A DNA stretch of 64,000 nt from an uncultured Mycoplasmatota bacterium (lineage in GTDB: Bacteria; Bacillota_I; Bacilli_A; RF39; UBA660): contig URFW01000004.1 of the NCBI GenBank assembly GCA_900547225.1, positions 72,833-136,832 of the forward strand, written 5' to 3'. Positions 8,848-18,188 of the stretch are shown one piece after another. The notes beneath the pieces were generated by a model. It was not told where the DNA came from. It did no database searches and was given only the letters and a program-made list of their open reading frames with translations. Position numbers and translations under genes: made by a program. Position 1 is the stretch's first letter. Each line of letters opens with the position of its first letter.

Positions 8848-10968
8848 ATGAAAAGAGAAATGTTAAATAAAAATAAAAACGCAACTGCTAAAATTTTTAC
8901 TTTAATATTTTTTCTTTTTATTTTTGTGCTTATTTTAAGATTAGGCTATCTATGTTTAACTGGAAAAGTAGATGGTATAAACCTAAAAAGTTTTGCAAAT
9001 AAGAGAAACACAAAAAAAGAAACGTTATATGCTCTAAGAGGTAACATATATGATGTTAATGGTGATGTTTTAGCACAAACAATAAATTCATACACGATAA
9101 TAGCATACTTAGATGAATCAAGAAGTAAGGATTCTAAAGTTCCTCTTCACGTTGTAAATAAAGAAGATACGGCAGAAAAACTAGCTACCGTACTTGATAT
9201 GTCAAAAGAGCAAATTTTAGAAAGATTAAATAAAAAGGCTTATCAGGTAGAGTTTGGTTCAAAGGGAAAGGGCCTTACCGAACTTCAAAAAGAAGCTATT
9301 GAAAACTTAAACTTAAGTGGAATAGATTTTATAACAACTCATAAAAGATATTATCCTAATAACAATTTTTTATCATATGTAATAGGTTATACTTCAAGTG
9401 ATGAAAAAGGTAATATGAAGGGCCTTATGGGAATTGAAAAACAGTATGATGAAAAGATGACTGGTACTAATGGCTTTGTTAAATATCAAAAGGATTTAAA
9501 TGGCTATAAGTTTCCTAATTCTAATGAGATTAGAAAGGAAAAAATAGATGGAAATGATGTTTATTTAACAATTGATTCAAACGTACAAATGTCTTTGGAA
9601 ACGGCTATTAATAAGGCTCAAAATGAATCTAGTGCAAACTGGATAGTTGCGGTAGTTGCAGATGCTAAAACTGGAAAAATATTAGGTTCTGCAACAAGCC
9701 CATCATTTAATCCAAACACAAAAGATATAAAAAACTACTTAAACCCACTTGTATCTTATACTTATGAACCAGGATCTGTTATGAAAACTTATAGTTATAT
9801 GGCAGCTCTTGAAAATAATCCTACCTGGGATCCTTATAATACTAAATGTGAAACTGGTCCTTATGAGATAGGTGATGATACCGTAAGAGACTGGAACAAA
9901 ACAGGTTGGGGACTAATACCTTATTCAAGAGGATACACGCTATCTTCTAACACTTGCGTTGCAAACATGATAAAAAATTATTTGTCAAAACAGAAACTTA
10001 TGGATTATTATAAAAAGTTAGGATTTGGTCAAAAAACAAATATTGACCTTCCAAACGAGTATACTGGTAAGGTTAAGTTTAAGTATGATGTCGAAGTTGT
10101 TAATGCTGGATTTGGACAAGGTATTACAACAACTCCTATCCAGCAGATAAAAGCACTTACGGCGATTTCTAATAATGGCGTAATATTAAATCCTTATATT
10201 GTTTCTAAGACCGTTAATTCCTCAACCAAAGAAGTAACTTATAAGGCAGCGGTAAAAGAAGGGGAGAAAGTTGCATCTACTGAAACAATAAATAAAATAA
10301 AAGATTTAATGTACCGTGTTGTAAACTCTGATTCATCGGAAACAACAGGTAGTAAATATAAAATGGATGGCTATGATTTAATTGGTAAAACAGGTACTGC
10401 TCAAATAGCTAATCCAAGAACTGGAAAATATTATGATGGTAAGTATGACTATATAACTTCTTTTTCTGGAATGTATCCTAAAGATGATCCTAAGGTAATT
10501 TTATACGTTGCTTTTCAAAGAAGTTACAACTCTAACGTACTTCCACAAACGGTTCAAACAATAGTAAGAGATACTGCCAAATACTTAGGCATATTTGAAG
10601 AAGCTCCTGAAATAAATAAAGAAGTTACTACGTATAAATTAGGTAGTTATAAAAATAAGACAACTGAAGCTGTTAAGCAGTCTTTAGATGCGTTGGGCGC
10701 AAGCTACGTTATTTTTGGGGATGGAAACAAAGTAATTAGTCAGTATCCAAATAAGAATTCTAAGGTAAGTACAAAAGATAAAGTATTTATATTTACAAAT
10801 GGAACTATAACAATGCCAGATTTAACTAATTATTCTGTTAAAGAGGCTGACGTCGTATTATCTAAATTAGGAATTAAGCACACTATTAATGCATCAGGAT
10901 ATATAGGATATCAAAGCGTAAGCGCTGGAACCGTTATAAATAGTGATACGGAAGTTACGTTAAACTAA
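8848..10968 (+). CDS. pbpB: class B penicillin-binding protein (PBP2B/FtsI) with PASTA domains
   Basis: A 706-residue septal transpeptidase. It has a membrane anchor at about 13-33, a dimerisation domain to about 220, and a transpeptidase domain with Ser310-x-x-Lys313 (SVMK), SSN at 366-368 and KTG at 514-516. The last about 110 residues look like two PASTA modules (TTYKLGSYKNKTTEAVKQSL and TMPDLTNYSVKEADVVLSKL). It cross-links septal peptidoglycan with FtsW. Position four of the dcw cluster matches B. subtilis pbpB. A terminator follows, so the first half of the cluster ends here. Confidence 0.94.
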   Translation: MKREMLNKNKNATAKIFTLIFFLFIFVLILRLGYLCLTGKVDGINLKSFANKRNTKKETLYALRGNIYDVNGDVLAQTINSYTIIAYLDESRSKDSKVPLHVVNKEDTAEKLATVLDMSKEQILERLNKKAYQVEFGSKGKGLTELQKEAIENLNLSGIDFITTHKRYYPNNNFLSYVIGYTSSDEKGNMKGLMGIEKQYDEKMTGTNGFVKYQKDLNGYKFPNSNEIRKEKIDGNDVYLTIDSNVQMSLETAINKAQNESSANWIVAVVADAKTGKILGSATSPSFNPNTKDIKNYLNPLVSYTYEPGSVMKTYSYMAALENNPTWDPYNTKCETGPYEIGDDTVRDWNKTGWGLIPYSRGYTLSSNTCVANMIKNYLSKQKLMDYYKKLGFGQKTNIDLPNEYTGKVKFKYDVEVVNAGFGQGITTTPIQQIKALTAISNNGVILNPYIVSKTVNSSTKEVTYKAAVKEGEKVASTETINKIKDLMYRVVNSDSSETTGSKYKMDGYDLIGKTGTAQIANPRTGKYYDGKYDYITSFSGMYPKDDPKVILYVAFQRSYNSNVLPQTVQTIVRDTAKYLGIFEEAPEINKEVTTYKLGSYKNKTTEAVKQSLDALGASYVIFGDGNKVISQYPNKNSKVSTKDKVFIFTNGTITMPDLTNYSVKEADVVLSKLGIKHTINASGYIGYQSVSAGTVINSDTEVTLN

Positions 10969-10969
10969 T

Positions 10970-10997
10970 AAATTTAGAAAACTTTCTAAATTTTTGA
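10970..10997 (+). terminator. terminator after pbpB
   Basis: AAATTTAGAAA / TTTCTAAATTT, an 11-bp stem with minimal loop and a trailing T run. It closes the mraZ-pbpB unit. Confidence 0.75.
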
Positions 10998-11146
10998 AAT
11001 TTTTTTCAGAAATTTATGTCGTGGGAAAACCTTTCTGATGAATATTTATATGGAAGTAAAAATAAAAGGAGGTATGATATTATCGATGCTAAACTAGATG
11101 TAACACTTTCTTATGTTTACCATCTGATAATATTGACATAATCATT

Positions 11147-11935
11147 ATGTATGTAAGAAGAGAAATAAAAGGAGAAACTTATCGTAAATTAGTTGAGTAT
11201 GCTTTTAAAAACTGTGATATGGTATCTTTTACTGAGTATCCTGATCAAAATTCTAAGTTTAGTAGAAGAATACTAAAAAAACTTATGAAATGTGAAAATT
11301 TGACTAAAGATGCTTTAATAAAAAATTATTCTGATAAATACGTAGGATATATATTTAATAAATATAAAGATAGTAATATAATATTTGATAAAAAGTATTT
11401 AAGAAATAGAGAAACTACTGATTACGATACTTATGAATTGTTCAAAGAAAGCAAAGAATATCAAAAAAATTTAAAGAAAGAATACAGCGATTTTGGGATA
11501 AATATCTCCTTTGAAAATATGAGTTATGAAGAATATGTTGAATTTTTTGAGTATGAAAGAAGACTAACTTATTTACTTTACTCAATTGATTATTGTGTTT
11601 ATGAATATTATGTAAATAAATTTTTAGAGAAATATAATGATTTTATTTTAAGAAAGAAAAAAATATATTTTTATGAATTTTTCGGACTAAAAAGAACTCA
11701 TATAAGAACAATTTATTTTATGAAGTTTAATAATGAAATAAAAAAGGAACTATTAAATAAAAATTCTATCTTTGATTGGGTTAGTCCACTATCAATTGAG
11801 AATGTTGGATTTTATAAAGGAGATAAATGTTGGTTATCTTCAATAAGTCATGAAGAACAATGTTATATATATTATACGAATGAAAAAGAGCATAATTATT
11901 TAAAATCAATTGGTATTAAGTTTAAAAATGAATAA
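11147..11935 (+). CDS. hypothetical protein, possibly 5'-truncated
   Basis: A 262-residue protein rich in Tyr, Lys, Phe and Glu that I do not recognise. No signal peptide or membrane segment is visible. The ATG at 11147 has no ribosome site. A strong GGAGG at 11068-11072 is followed by ATGs at 11074 and 11086 that hit an in-frame TAG within a few codons, and the reading frame of the gene stays open upstream to about 11092 without an ATG. This suggests a frameshift or deletion at the 5' end. Just after the gene, 11938-11994 encodes an orphan tail (VTNLSDDDIKALK) resembling the end of another protein. The gene lies at the left edge of the block interrupting the dcw cluster. Confidence 0.5.
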   Translation: MYVRREIKGETYRKLVEYAFKNCDMVSFTEYPDQNSKFSRRILKKLMKCENLTKDALIKNYSDKYVGYIFNKYKDSNIIFDKKYLRNRETTDYDTYELFKESKEYQKNLKKEYSDFGINISFENMSYEEYVEFFEYERRLTYLLYSIDYCVYEYYVNKFLEKYNDFILRKKKIYFYEFFGLKRTHIRTIYFMKFNNEIKKELLNKNSIFDWVSPLSIENVGFYKGDKCWLSSISHEEQCYIYYTNEKEHNYLKSIGIKFKNE

Positions 11936-12001
11936 TACAAGTTATAAAAAAAGTTACTAATTTATCAGATGATGATATAAAAGCATTAAAATAATAAGAA
12001 G

Positions 12002-12026
12002 CAGAACTAATTTAGTTCTGTTTTTC
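12002..12026 (+). terminator. terminator before the U32 gene
   Basis: CAGAACTA / TAGTTCTG with a three-base loop and TTTTT. Confidence 0.8.
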
Positions 12027-12064
12027 TATGTTAATTTATAGTATAATTTTACTTGGTGATGTGT

Positions 12065-14215
12065 ATGAAAAAAGTAGAGTTGCTTGCTCCAGCAGGTAAT
12101 ATGGATTCTTTAAAGGCAGCTGTTATGGCAGGTTGCGATGCGGTTTATCTAGGTGGGGTTTTATTTGGTGCAAGAGCGTTCGCTGGTAATTTTACAAATG
12201 AAGAAATCGTTTATGCAATTAATTATGCACACTTATATGGTGTTAAGGTGTATGTTACAATTAATACGATAATTTATGATAGTGAAGTAGAAAGATTTTT
12301 AGACTATGTAAGATTTTTACATAAAAATAACGTTGATGCAGTAATAATTCAAGATATTGGTATGTTTGATTTATTAAGAAAAAAGTTTCCTAACCTTGAA
12401 TTACACGCATCAACCCAAATGAACATTCATAATTATGATGGTGCCTTGTTAGCTAAAAAACTAGGATTTAAAAGAGTTGTTATGGCACGTGAAACGCCAA
12501 TAGATGTTATTAAAAAAATTAAAGAAGAAATAGATATAGAAATAGAAGTATTTATTCACGGAGCTTTATGCGTAAGTTATTCTGGTGAGTGTCTATTAAG
12601 TGCGTTAGTTGGAAAAAGAAGTGGAAACAGAGGTACTTGTGCACAAATATGCCGTAAAAAATATGATTTTTATGATGATGATAAAAATAAATTAAATACA
12701 AATAATTATCTTTTAAGTACAAAGGATTTATGCACGTTAAAATACGTTGATAAATTAATAGAAATCGGTGTTGATAGTCTTAAGATAGAAGGAAGAATGA
12801 AAAGAAGTCCTTATGTTTATCTTGTTACAAAAACGTATAGAAAAGTAATAGATAATTATTATAATACAGGTAAACTAAAAATAGATGAAAATGACATAAT
12901 AGAACTTAAGAAAATGTTTAATAGAAATTTTACCAAGGGATTTATGTTAAATGAGGATAATAATAACTTTACATATGATAAAAGACCTAATAACATTGGA
13001 ATAGAGGTAGGACAGGTTATATCAAAGGTAAAAAATGATTTGAAAATAAAATTAACTTATGATGTATCAGTTCATGACGGCCTTAGAATACTTGATGATA
13101 AGGAAGATAAAGGACTTGTCATAAACAAGATGTTTATCAATAATAAAACCGTTTTAGAAGCTAAAAAAGGGGATGTAATAACACTTAAGTATGACAAGTA
13201 CGTAGAAAAAAATAGTAAGGTATTATTAACTTCAAGTAAAAAGCAATTGGATTCTATTTCTGAGGCAATAAAAAATCAAGAAAGATTTATTTATATAGAT
13301 TTAAATTTTACTGCAAAAGAAAATGAAAATCTTAAACTAACCATAACAGATGGCTTAAATACTGTAACAGAGGTGCTAGATAAAACACCAATGCGCGCTA
13401 TAAATAAAGAAACAAGCTTTGATGTAATTAAAAAGCAATTATCTAAGTTAGGTAATACGGTGTATAAAGCTCGAAGCATAACACTTAATTTAGATGATAA
13501 TTTATTCATAAATATAAAAGACATTAATGAAATAAGAAGACGAGCTATAAGTAAACTAAATGAAAAAAGACTATATAAAATAGATTTTGTAGAAAAAGAT
13601 TATACAATTGGCGTACCAGACTTTCCTTCTATAAAACAAACAGCTGTTTTGGTGAACAAAGAAAATGAGAGTTTAAAGGATAAATATGACCTAATTTATA
13701 CAGAAGATGAAAAAACGAAAGATGAAGATTCTATTATAGTATTTCCTAGAATAACTAATGAGCATCCTTTTGTTAAAAATACCGTTATGACAGGAGATTT
13801 TGGAGGATTACTTAAGTATGATAATTTTCAAACTAACTTTTCATTTAACGTGGTAAACTCATATTCAGTAGCGTTTTTGCATAGCTTAGGTGCAAAATTA
13901 GTTACGTTATCTTATGAATTATCACTAAGTCAAATAAAAAACATGATAGAAATTTACAAAAAAAGATACAATAAAAATCCAAATACTTCACTAATTATCA
14001 ATTCATATCCAGAAAGCTTTGTATCAAAGTTTAATTTAAATAAAAAGTATAACGTTAAATCTGGCTATTTAAAAGACTCTTACGGCAATTTCTTAAAGGT
14101 CAAAACAAAGGGTGATATAATGGTCGTTTATCACTTTAAAAAGGTTAATTTGTATGATATAAAGGAAGTATTTGAAACTGGTGTTAACTTATGTCTAGAA
14201 ATTAAATCATATTAA
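12065..14215 (+). CDS. U32 family protein (TrhP/RlhA-type RNA hydroxylation factor)
   Basis: About 716 residues. It opens ELLAPAGNMDSLKAAVMAGC, then LHASTQMNIHN, the family signature EVFIHGALCVSYSGECLLSA, and the cysteine-rich RSGNRGTCAQICRK. The length beyond about 450 residues implies a long C-terminal extension of the DUF3656 kind, as in RlhA-like members. E. coli homologues hydroxylate tRNA U34 (TrhP) or 23S rRNA C2501 (RlhA); which substrate applies here cannot be told. ATG 12065 was chosen because GGTGATG at 12055-12061 precedes it at good spacing. A separate terminator follows. Confidence 0.88.
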   Translation: MKKVELLAPAGNMDSLKAAVMAGCDAVYLGGVLFGARAFAGNFTNEEIVYAINYAHLYGVKVYVTINTIIYDSEVERFLDYVRFLHKNNVDAVIIQDIGMFDLLRKKFPNLELHASTQMNIHNYDGALLAKKLGFKRVVMARETPIDVIKKIKEEIDIEIEVFIHGALCVSYSGECLLSALVGKRSGNRGTCAQICRKKYDFYDDDKNKLNTNNYLLSTKDLCTLKYVDKLIEIGVDSLKIEGRMKRSPYVYLVTKTYRKVIDNYYNTGKLKIDENDIIELKKMFNRNFTKGFMLNEDNNNFTYDKRPNNIGIEVGQVISKVKNDLKIKLTYDVSVHDGLRILDDKEDKGLVINKMFINNKTVLEAKKGDVITLKYDKYVEKNSKVLLTSSKKQLDSISEAIKNQERFIYIDLNFTAKENENLKLTITDGLNTVTEVLDKTPMRAINKETSFDVIKKQLSKLGNTVYKARSITLNLDDNLFINIKDINEIRRRAISKLNEKRLYKIDFVEKDYTIGVPDFPSIKQTAVLVNKENESLKDKYDLIYTEDEKTKDEDSIIVFPRITNEHPFVKNTVMTGDFGGLLKYDNFQTNFSFNVVNSYSVAFLHSLGAKLVTLSYELSLSQIKNMIEIYKKRYNKNPNTSLIINSYPESFVSKFNLNKKYNVKSGYLKDSYGNFLKVKTKGDIMVVYHFKKVNLYDIKEVFETGVNLCLEIKSY

Positions 14216-14220
14216 TCATA

Positions 14221-14250
14221 AATACTGGTTTTTAACTGGTATTTTTTTTT
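14221..14250 (+). terminator. terminator after the U32 gene
   Basis: A ten-pair stem AATACTGGTT / AACTGGTATT including G-U pairs, loop TTT, then a T run. Confidence 0.8.
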
Positions 14251-14298
14251 AAAATATAGTACAATTATTAAAGAATAGATTAGAAGGTAGGGATAATA

Positions 14299-14658
14299 AT
14301 GGATAAAATAGAATTTTTAAGAAGTATGAACGTGGATGTAGATCAAGGGATACAAAACATGATGGACGTTCAAACATATGATGAAATGCTAGGAGATTTT
14401 TATGATAGTATTCCGGAAGAACTAAACAAAATAGATAATTTTAAAAACGCAGGTGATATGCCTAATTATGCTATTTTAGTTCACGCGATGAAAAGTAATG
14501 CTAGAAGTTTCGGATTTATGAAACTTGGTGATATTTGTTATGCACACGAACTTGCTGGAAAAGCTGGTGATGTAAACTATGTCAATCTACACTATAACGA
14601 ATTATTACAAGCTGCAAAAGAAACTATTAGCATAATTGAAAAATATAAAACTATGTAA
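14299..14658 (+). CDS. HPt (histidine phosphotransfer) domain protein
   Basis: A 119-residue helical protein with the HPt signature HAMKSNARSFGF, phosphorylatable His62, and a following helix MKLGDICYAHELAG. Stand-alone HPt proteins shuttle phosphoryl groups between receiver domains of hybrid kinases and response regulators. It is the first gene of a compact unit with a response regulator and two hybrid kinases, so it is the obvious relay intermediate. GGTAGGGAT precedes the ATG. Confidence 0.88.
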   Translation: MDKIEFLRSMNVDVDQGIQNMMDVQTYDEMLGDFYDSIPEELNKIDNFKNAGDMPNYAILVHAMKSNARSFGFMKLGDICYAHELAGKAGDVNYVNLHYNELLQAAKETISIIEKYKTM

Positions 14659-14667
14659 AAAAAGGGG

Positions 14668-16281
14668 ATGAAGCTAGTGGATACAAATTTATTAGAAGGT
14701 ACCATTAAAGAAATTTTATTGGATGATAAATTAAAAGTTTATGTCTTTGATGTATTTGATGATTCTGTTTTAAAATATACTATCTCAAATGGCAAATTAA
14801 CCAATTGTGGTAGTGATACTTTAGCTAATTATTTAGAAAACATAAAAACAAAAATAGATTCTCCTTATATACCTGGATTTATGAACTTGGTTTCTATTCC
14901 AAAAATGAAGGAAAAAGCGTTGTCTGGAAATTCAAAGGTAATGTTTGAATACCAAGCATTAGATAGCAAATGGTATAAAATTACCGCAATGCTTATTAAT
15001 TTTTCTGGTAAGGAACTTATAGTTTCAGTAAGAGAACAAATGGATAATAATTGTGGTACAAAAGAAGCAAGCGATTCAAAATATAATGTTTTGATAGGTA
15101 GAATTGCGGATGCTATATTGAAAATAGATAATGTATTTAATTTAGACAACAGTAAAGCAAGCGTTAATAATATAGAAGATTATATTGATTCAATTTTGAA
15201 AAGTATAGTAAATTCATATCCAGACTTGAAAAATAGTTTAAACAAAAACGCCGCGAACGTTAGCGGAAGGGCGGATGATGTTATTTTAATAATAGATGAC
15301 GATATGGTAATGCGAAAGATGATTAAAAAAATATTCGCTGATGAGTATAAAATTGTAATGGCAGAAAATGGGAAAGAAGCACTTGAATACTTAGAGACTA
15401 ATAGCAATAAAGGTCTTACTGAATCTTCTGATAACATTCTTGGTATATTCCTTGACCTTACTATGCCAGTTATGGACGGGTTTGCGGTGTTAGAATACCT
15501 AAGTAAAAATAATTATTTATATAAAATACCAGTTATTATAATAAGTGGTGACTATGAAAAAGAAACAAAGGCAAGGGTATATAATTATGGTGTTGCAGAT
15601 ATGCTAGAGAAACCATTTGATTTTGAAGTTGTAAAGCATAGAATAGGTAATTTTATTAATCTTTATAAATCTAGTAATTCTCTGAATAATTTGATAAGTG
15701 ATCAATCTAGGGATTTAAAAGATTTGATTAATCCATTTGTCGAAAGTTATAGATACGATTATGAATCTAATATTAATAGTGTTAATGAGTATATAAAAAA
15801 ATTAGGCACCCAAGTTATGAAAGATTTTCCGGAATATAATTTAGACGAAGAGAAAATAAACAAAATGGCAGATGCTTCAATGTATTATGACATAGGTTTT
15901 TATTCCATACCGAGAACTATTTTATTAAAGAAGGATTCATTTAATGAATCTGAGTTAAAGAAAATAAAAAATTATCCTATTTTTGGTGAGAAAATGCTAA
16001 ATTATGTTCTTTCTCTAACTCAAGATGAACTATATAAAAAGTATGCTCAAAACATAACTAAATACTATCATGAAAATTATAATGGTAGTGGTTATCCATT
16101 TGGACTTAAGGAAAATCAAATTCCTTTGGAAGTTAGAATTGCATCAGTTTGTATAAATTACAATAATTTATTAAAAAAATATGGAAATAGAGCATTCGAT
16201 ATTATAGTAAGTAAAGAAAACGTTTCTTTTTCACCAGATATTATTTCTAGTTTCAAAAAAATAAAGAATGAATTAATATAA
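14668..16281 (+). CDS. response regulator with degenerate HD-GYP output domain
   Basis: 537 residues in three parts. An N-terminal region (1-130) looks PAS-like. The receiver at about 210-325 has the phospho-acceptor Asp263 in FLDLTMPVMDG and the conserved Lys in LEKPF. The C-terminal HD-GYP-like domain reads YYDIGFYSIPRTIL, where the HD metal-binding pair is Tyr407-Asp408, and later YYHENYNGSGYPFG, where the usual HHE is YHE but GYP remains. Loss of the HD histidine makes cyclic-di-GMP hydrolysis doubtful. A GTG at 14677 is an alternative start with better spacing to AAGGGGAT. It probably receives phosphate from the adjacent HPt protein. Confidence 0.8.
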   Translation: MKLVDTNLLEGTIKEILLDDKLKVYVFDVFDDSVLKYTISNGKLTNCGSDTLANYLENIKTKIDSPYIPGFMNLVSIPKMKEKALSGNSKVMFEYQALDSKWYKITAMLINFSGKELIVSVREQMDNNCGTKEASDSKYNVLIGRIADAILKIDNVFNLDNSKASVNNIEDYIDSILKSIVNSYPDLKNSLNKNAANVSGRADDVILIIDDDMVMRKMIKKIFADEYKIVMAENGKEALEYLETNSNKGLTESSDNILGIFLDLTMPVMDGFAVLEYLSKNNYLYKIPVIIISGDYEKETKARVYNYGVADMLEKPFDFEVVKHRIGNFINLYKSSNSLNNLISDQSRDLKDLINPFVESYRYDYESNINSVNEYIKKLGTQVMKDFPEYNLDEEKINKMADASMYYDIGFYSIPRTILLKKDSFNESELKKIKNYPIFGEKMLNYVLSLTQDELYKKYAQNITKYYHENYNGSGYPFGLKENQIPLEVRIASVCINYNNLLKKYGNRAFDIIVSKENVSFSPDIISSFKKIKNELI

Positions 16282-16295
16282 AGGAGTTGACTACT

Positions 16296-18170
16296 ATGGG
16301 ATACAAGTTATTTCCCAGCATAGGTTTTTCGATTTGTGCTTTAGTTTTCTTAAGTTTGGTCGGAATTATGTATTTAAGCAAGAAAAAATTTAAAAATCTT
16401 GAAAATAAAATATATGCCTTTATGCTAATCTTTACGATTTTTTTACTTGTTTTAGAAATAGTTTGTGTTTATACAATGAGTATAAGATTTAAAATACCAC
16501 TTTTAAATGAAATATTGTGTAGGGGATATATACTAGGTTCAATAATCTGGGTAATGTGTTTAATTATATATACGTGGTCATTGGGAGATAAGAATAAGGC
16601 TAAAAGGAACATAAAGAAAACTAACAGAATAATTACGGCCATTTCATTTGTTGTAATTTCGGTATTATTTATCATATCATGCATGCTTCCAATAACTTAT
16701 TTAGGTGGAAGAGGGAACTTATATGTTATTGGTGGCGCTGCTGTTAGCGTTGTTTATGTTGCTGGTTTTGCAATGGTTTTTGTACTTTTACTTTTCCTTT
16801 TAAGAAATAATTTTAATTTACCATGGCAACAAAGAGCGCCAATTTATTTTGTTGTTGTATTTTTTGCAATAGTTACGGCATATCAAATTCTTACAGACTA
16901 TGATTTTAATGATTTGACTTATATATTTGCTTTTTGCGTTACAGCACTTTATTTTACTATCGAAAGTCAGGATAACATTCTATTAAATAAACTTGAAAAA
17001 TCCAAAGAAGAGGCTGAATTAGCTGACAAAGCAAAAACGGAGTTTTTATCTAATATGTCCCATGAAATAAGAACACCGCTTAATACAATAATGGGCTTTA
17101 GTGAATCATTATTAAATGAAAAGAGTTTAACCGAAGACGTTGTAAAAAGAGATACCAAAAGCATTCATGATGCAAGTATCAGCTTGTTAGATTTAATAAA
17201 TAATATTCTTGATATATCAAGAATAGAATCTGGTAAAGAGTCAGTAGAAGAAAAAAATTATATGCTTCAAAATTTGGTTTTTGAAATAAACAGTGTTATA
17301 TCATCAAAAATTAATAAGGAACTATTGGAATTTGAAATAGACGTAGATCCTAATATTTCTTCCGAATATTATGGAGATTATTCTAAATTATATAAAATAA
17401 TAGTATGCACATTAGTTAATGCAATAAAATATACAAACTATGGCAAAGTAACATTAAAAATTAGTGGAACAATAAAAGAAGAGAATATTATGGATTTTGA
17501 CTTTTCAATTTTAAACACCGGACATGCTATGAAAACAGAAGATTTTGAAAAGGATTTTAATGATTTTGTTAAACTTGGTAATAATGCTCAAAATAATATA
17601 GATAGTGTAACGCTTGGTCTTATTATTGCTAAGAGATTGGTAACTATGCTTGGTGGAGATATAAAATTCATTAATGAACCAGGAATGGGAACTCAGTATC
17701 ATATACTAATAAAGCAAAAGATAATTAATTCAAAAAAGATTGGAAATATTTTTGAAGCAACTAATGATAATATACTTGATAATAAAAAATTGGTTGATTG
17801 TACAGGTAAGAATGTTTTGGTGGTTGATGATAACATGATAAACATAAAATTGGCCAAGAGATTATTAGAACAGTTCAATTTTACGGTTGATTTTGTAACT
17901 AGTGGTGTTAAATGCATAGAAAAGGTTAAAACGAAGAAGTATGATATGATTTTTCTAGATCATATGATGCCAGAGATGGATGGAATTGCAACTATGAATG
18001 CATTAAAAAATTCTGGTTATAGCATACCTCCCGTTGTAGCTTTAACGGCAAATTCTTATTCTGGATTAAGAGAAAAATATTTAGAAGCAGGCTTTTCTGA
18101 TTATTTATCTAAACCAATAAATTTTAGAGAATTAAATAAACTAATGAACAAATATTTTAATAATAAGTAA
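16296..18170 (+). CDS. membrane hybrid histidine kinase with degenerate ATP site
   Basis: 624 residues. About seven N-terminal membrane helices (to about 225) are followed by HisKA with FLSNMSHEIRTPLN (His256), a HATPase-like domain and a C-terminal receiver with Asp555 in FLDHMMPEMDG and Lys in YLSKPI. The ATP-binding boxes are eroded: the G1 motif DTGxGI is NTGHAM, the G2 GTGLGL is SVTLGL and the F box is weak, although NAIKYT keeps the N-box Asn. It may therefore be a pseudokinase whose His is phosphorylated in trans. ATG 16296 was chosen with AAGGAG at 16281-16286. The sister kinase 18 bases downstream has intact boxes. Confidence 0.82.
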   Translation: MGYKLFPSIGFSICALVFLSLVGIMYLSKKKFKNLENKIYAFMLIFTIFLLVLEIVCVYTMSIRFKIPLLNEILCRGYILGSIIWVMCLIIYTWSLGDKNKAKRNIKKTNRIITAISFVVISVLFIISCMLPITYLGGRGNLYVIGGAAVSVVYVAGFAMVFVLLLFLLRNNFNLPWQQRAPIYFVVVFFAIVTAYQILTDYDFNDLTYIFAFCVTALYFTIESQDNILLNKLEKSKEEAELADKAKTEFLSNMSHEIRTPLNTIMGFSESLLNEKSLTEDVVKRDTKSIHDASISLLDLINNILDISRIESGKESVEEKNYMLQNLVFEINSVISSKINKELLEFEIDVDPNISSEYYGDYSKLYKIIVCTLVNAIKYTNYGKVTLKISGTIKEENIMDFDFSILNTGHAMKTEDFEKDFNDFVKLGNNAQNNIDSVTLGLIIAKRLVTMLGGDIKFINEPGMGTQYHILIKQKIINSKKIGNIFEATNDNILDNKKLVDCTGKNVLVVDDNMINIKLAKRLLEQFNFTVDFVTSGVKCIEKVKTKKYDMIFLDHMMPEMDGIATMNALKNSGYSIPPVVALTANSYSGLREKYLEAGFSDYLSKPINFRELNKLMNKYFNNK

Positions 18171-18188
18171 AAAAAGGTGGTGATCTTG

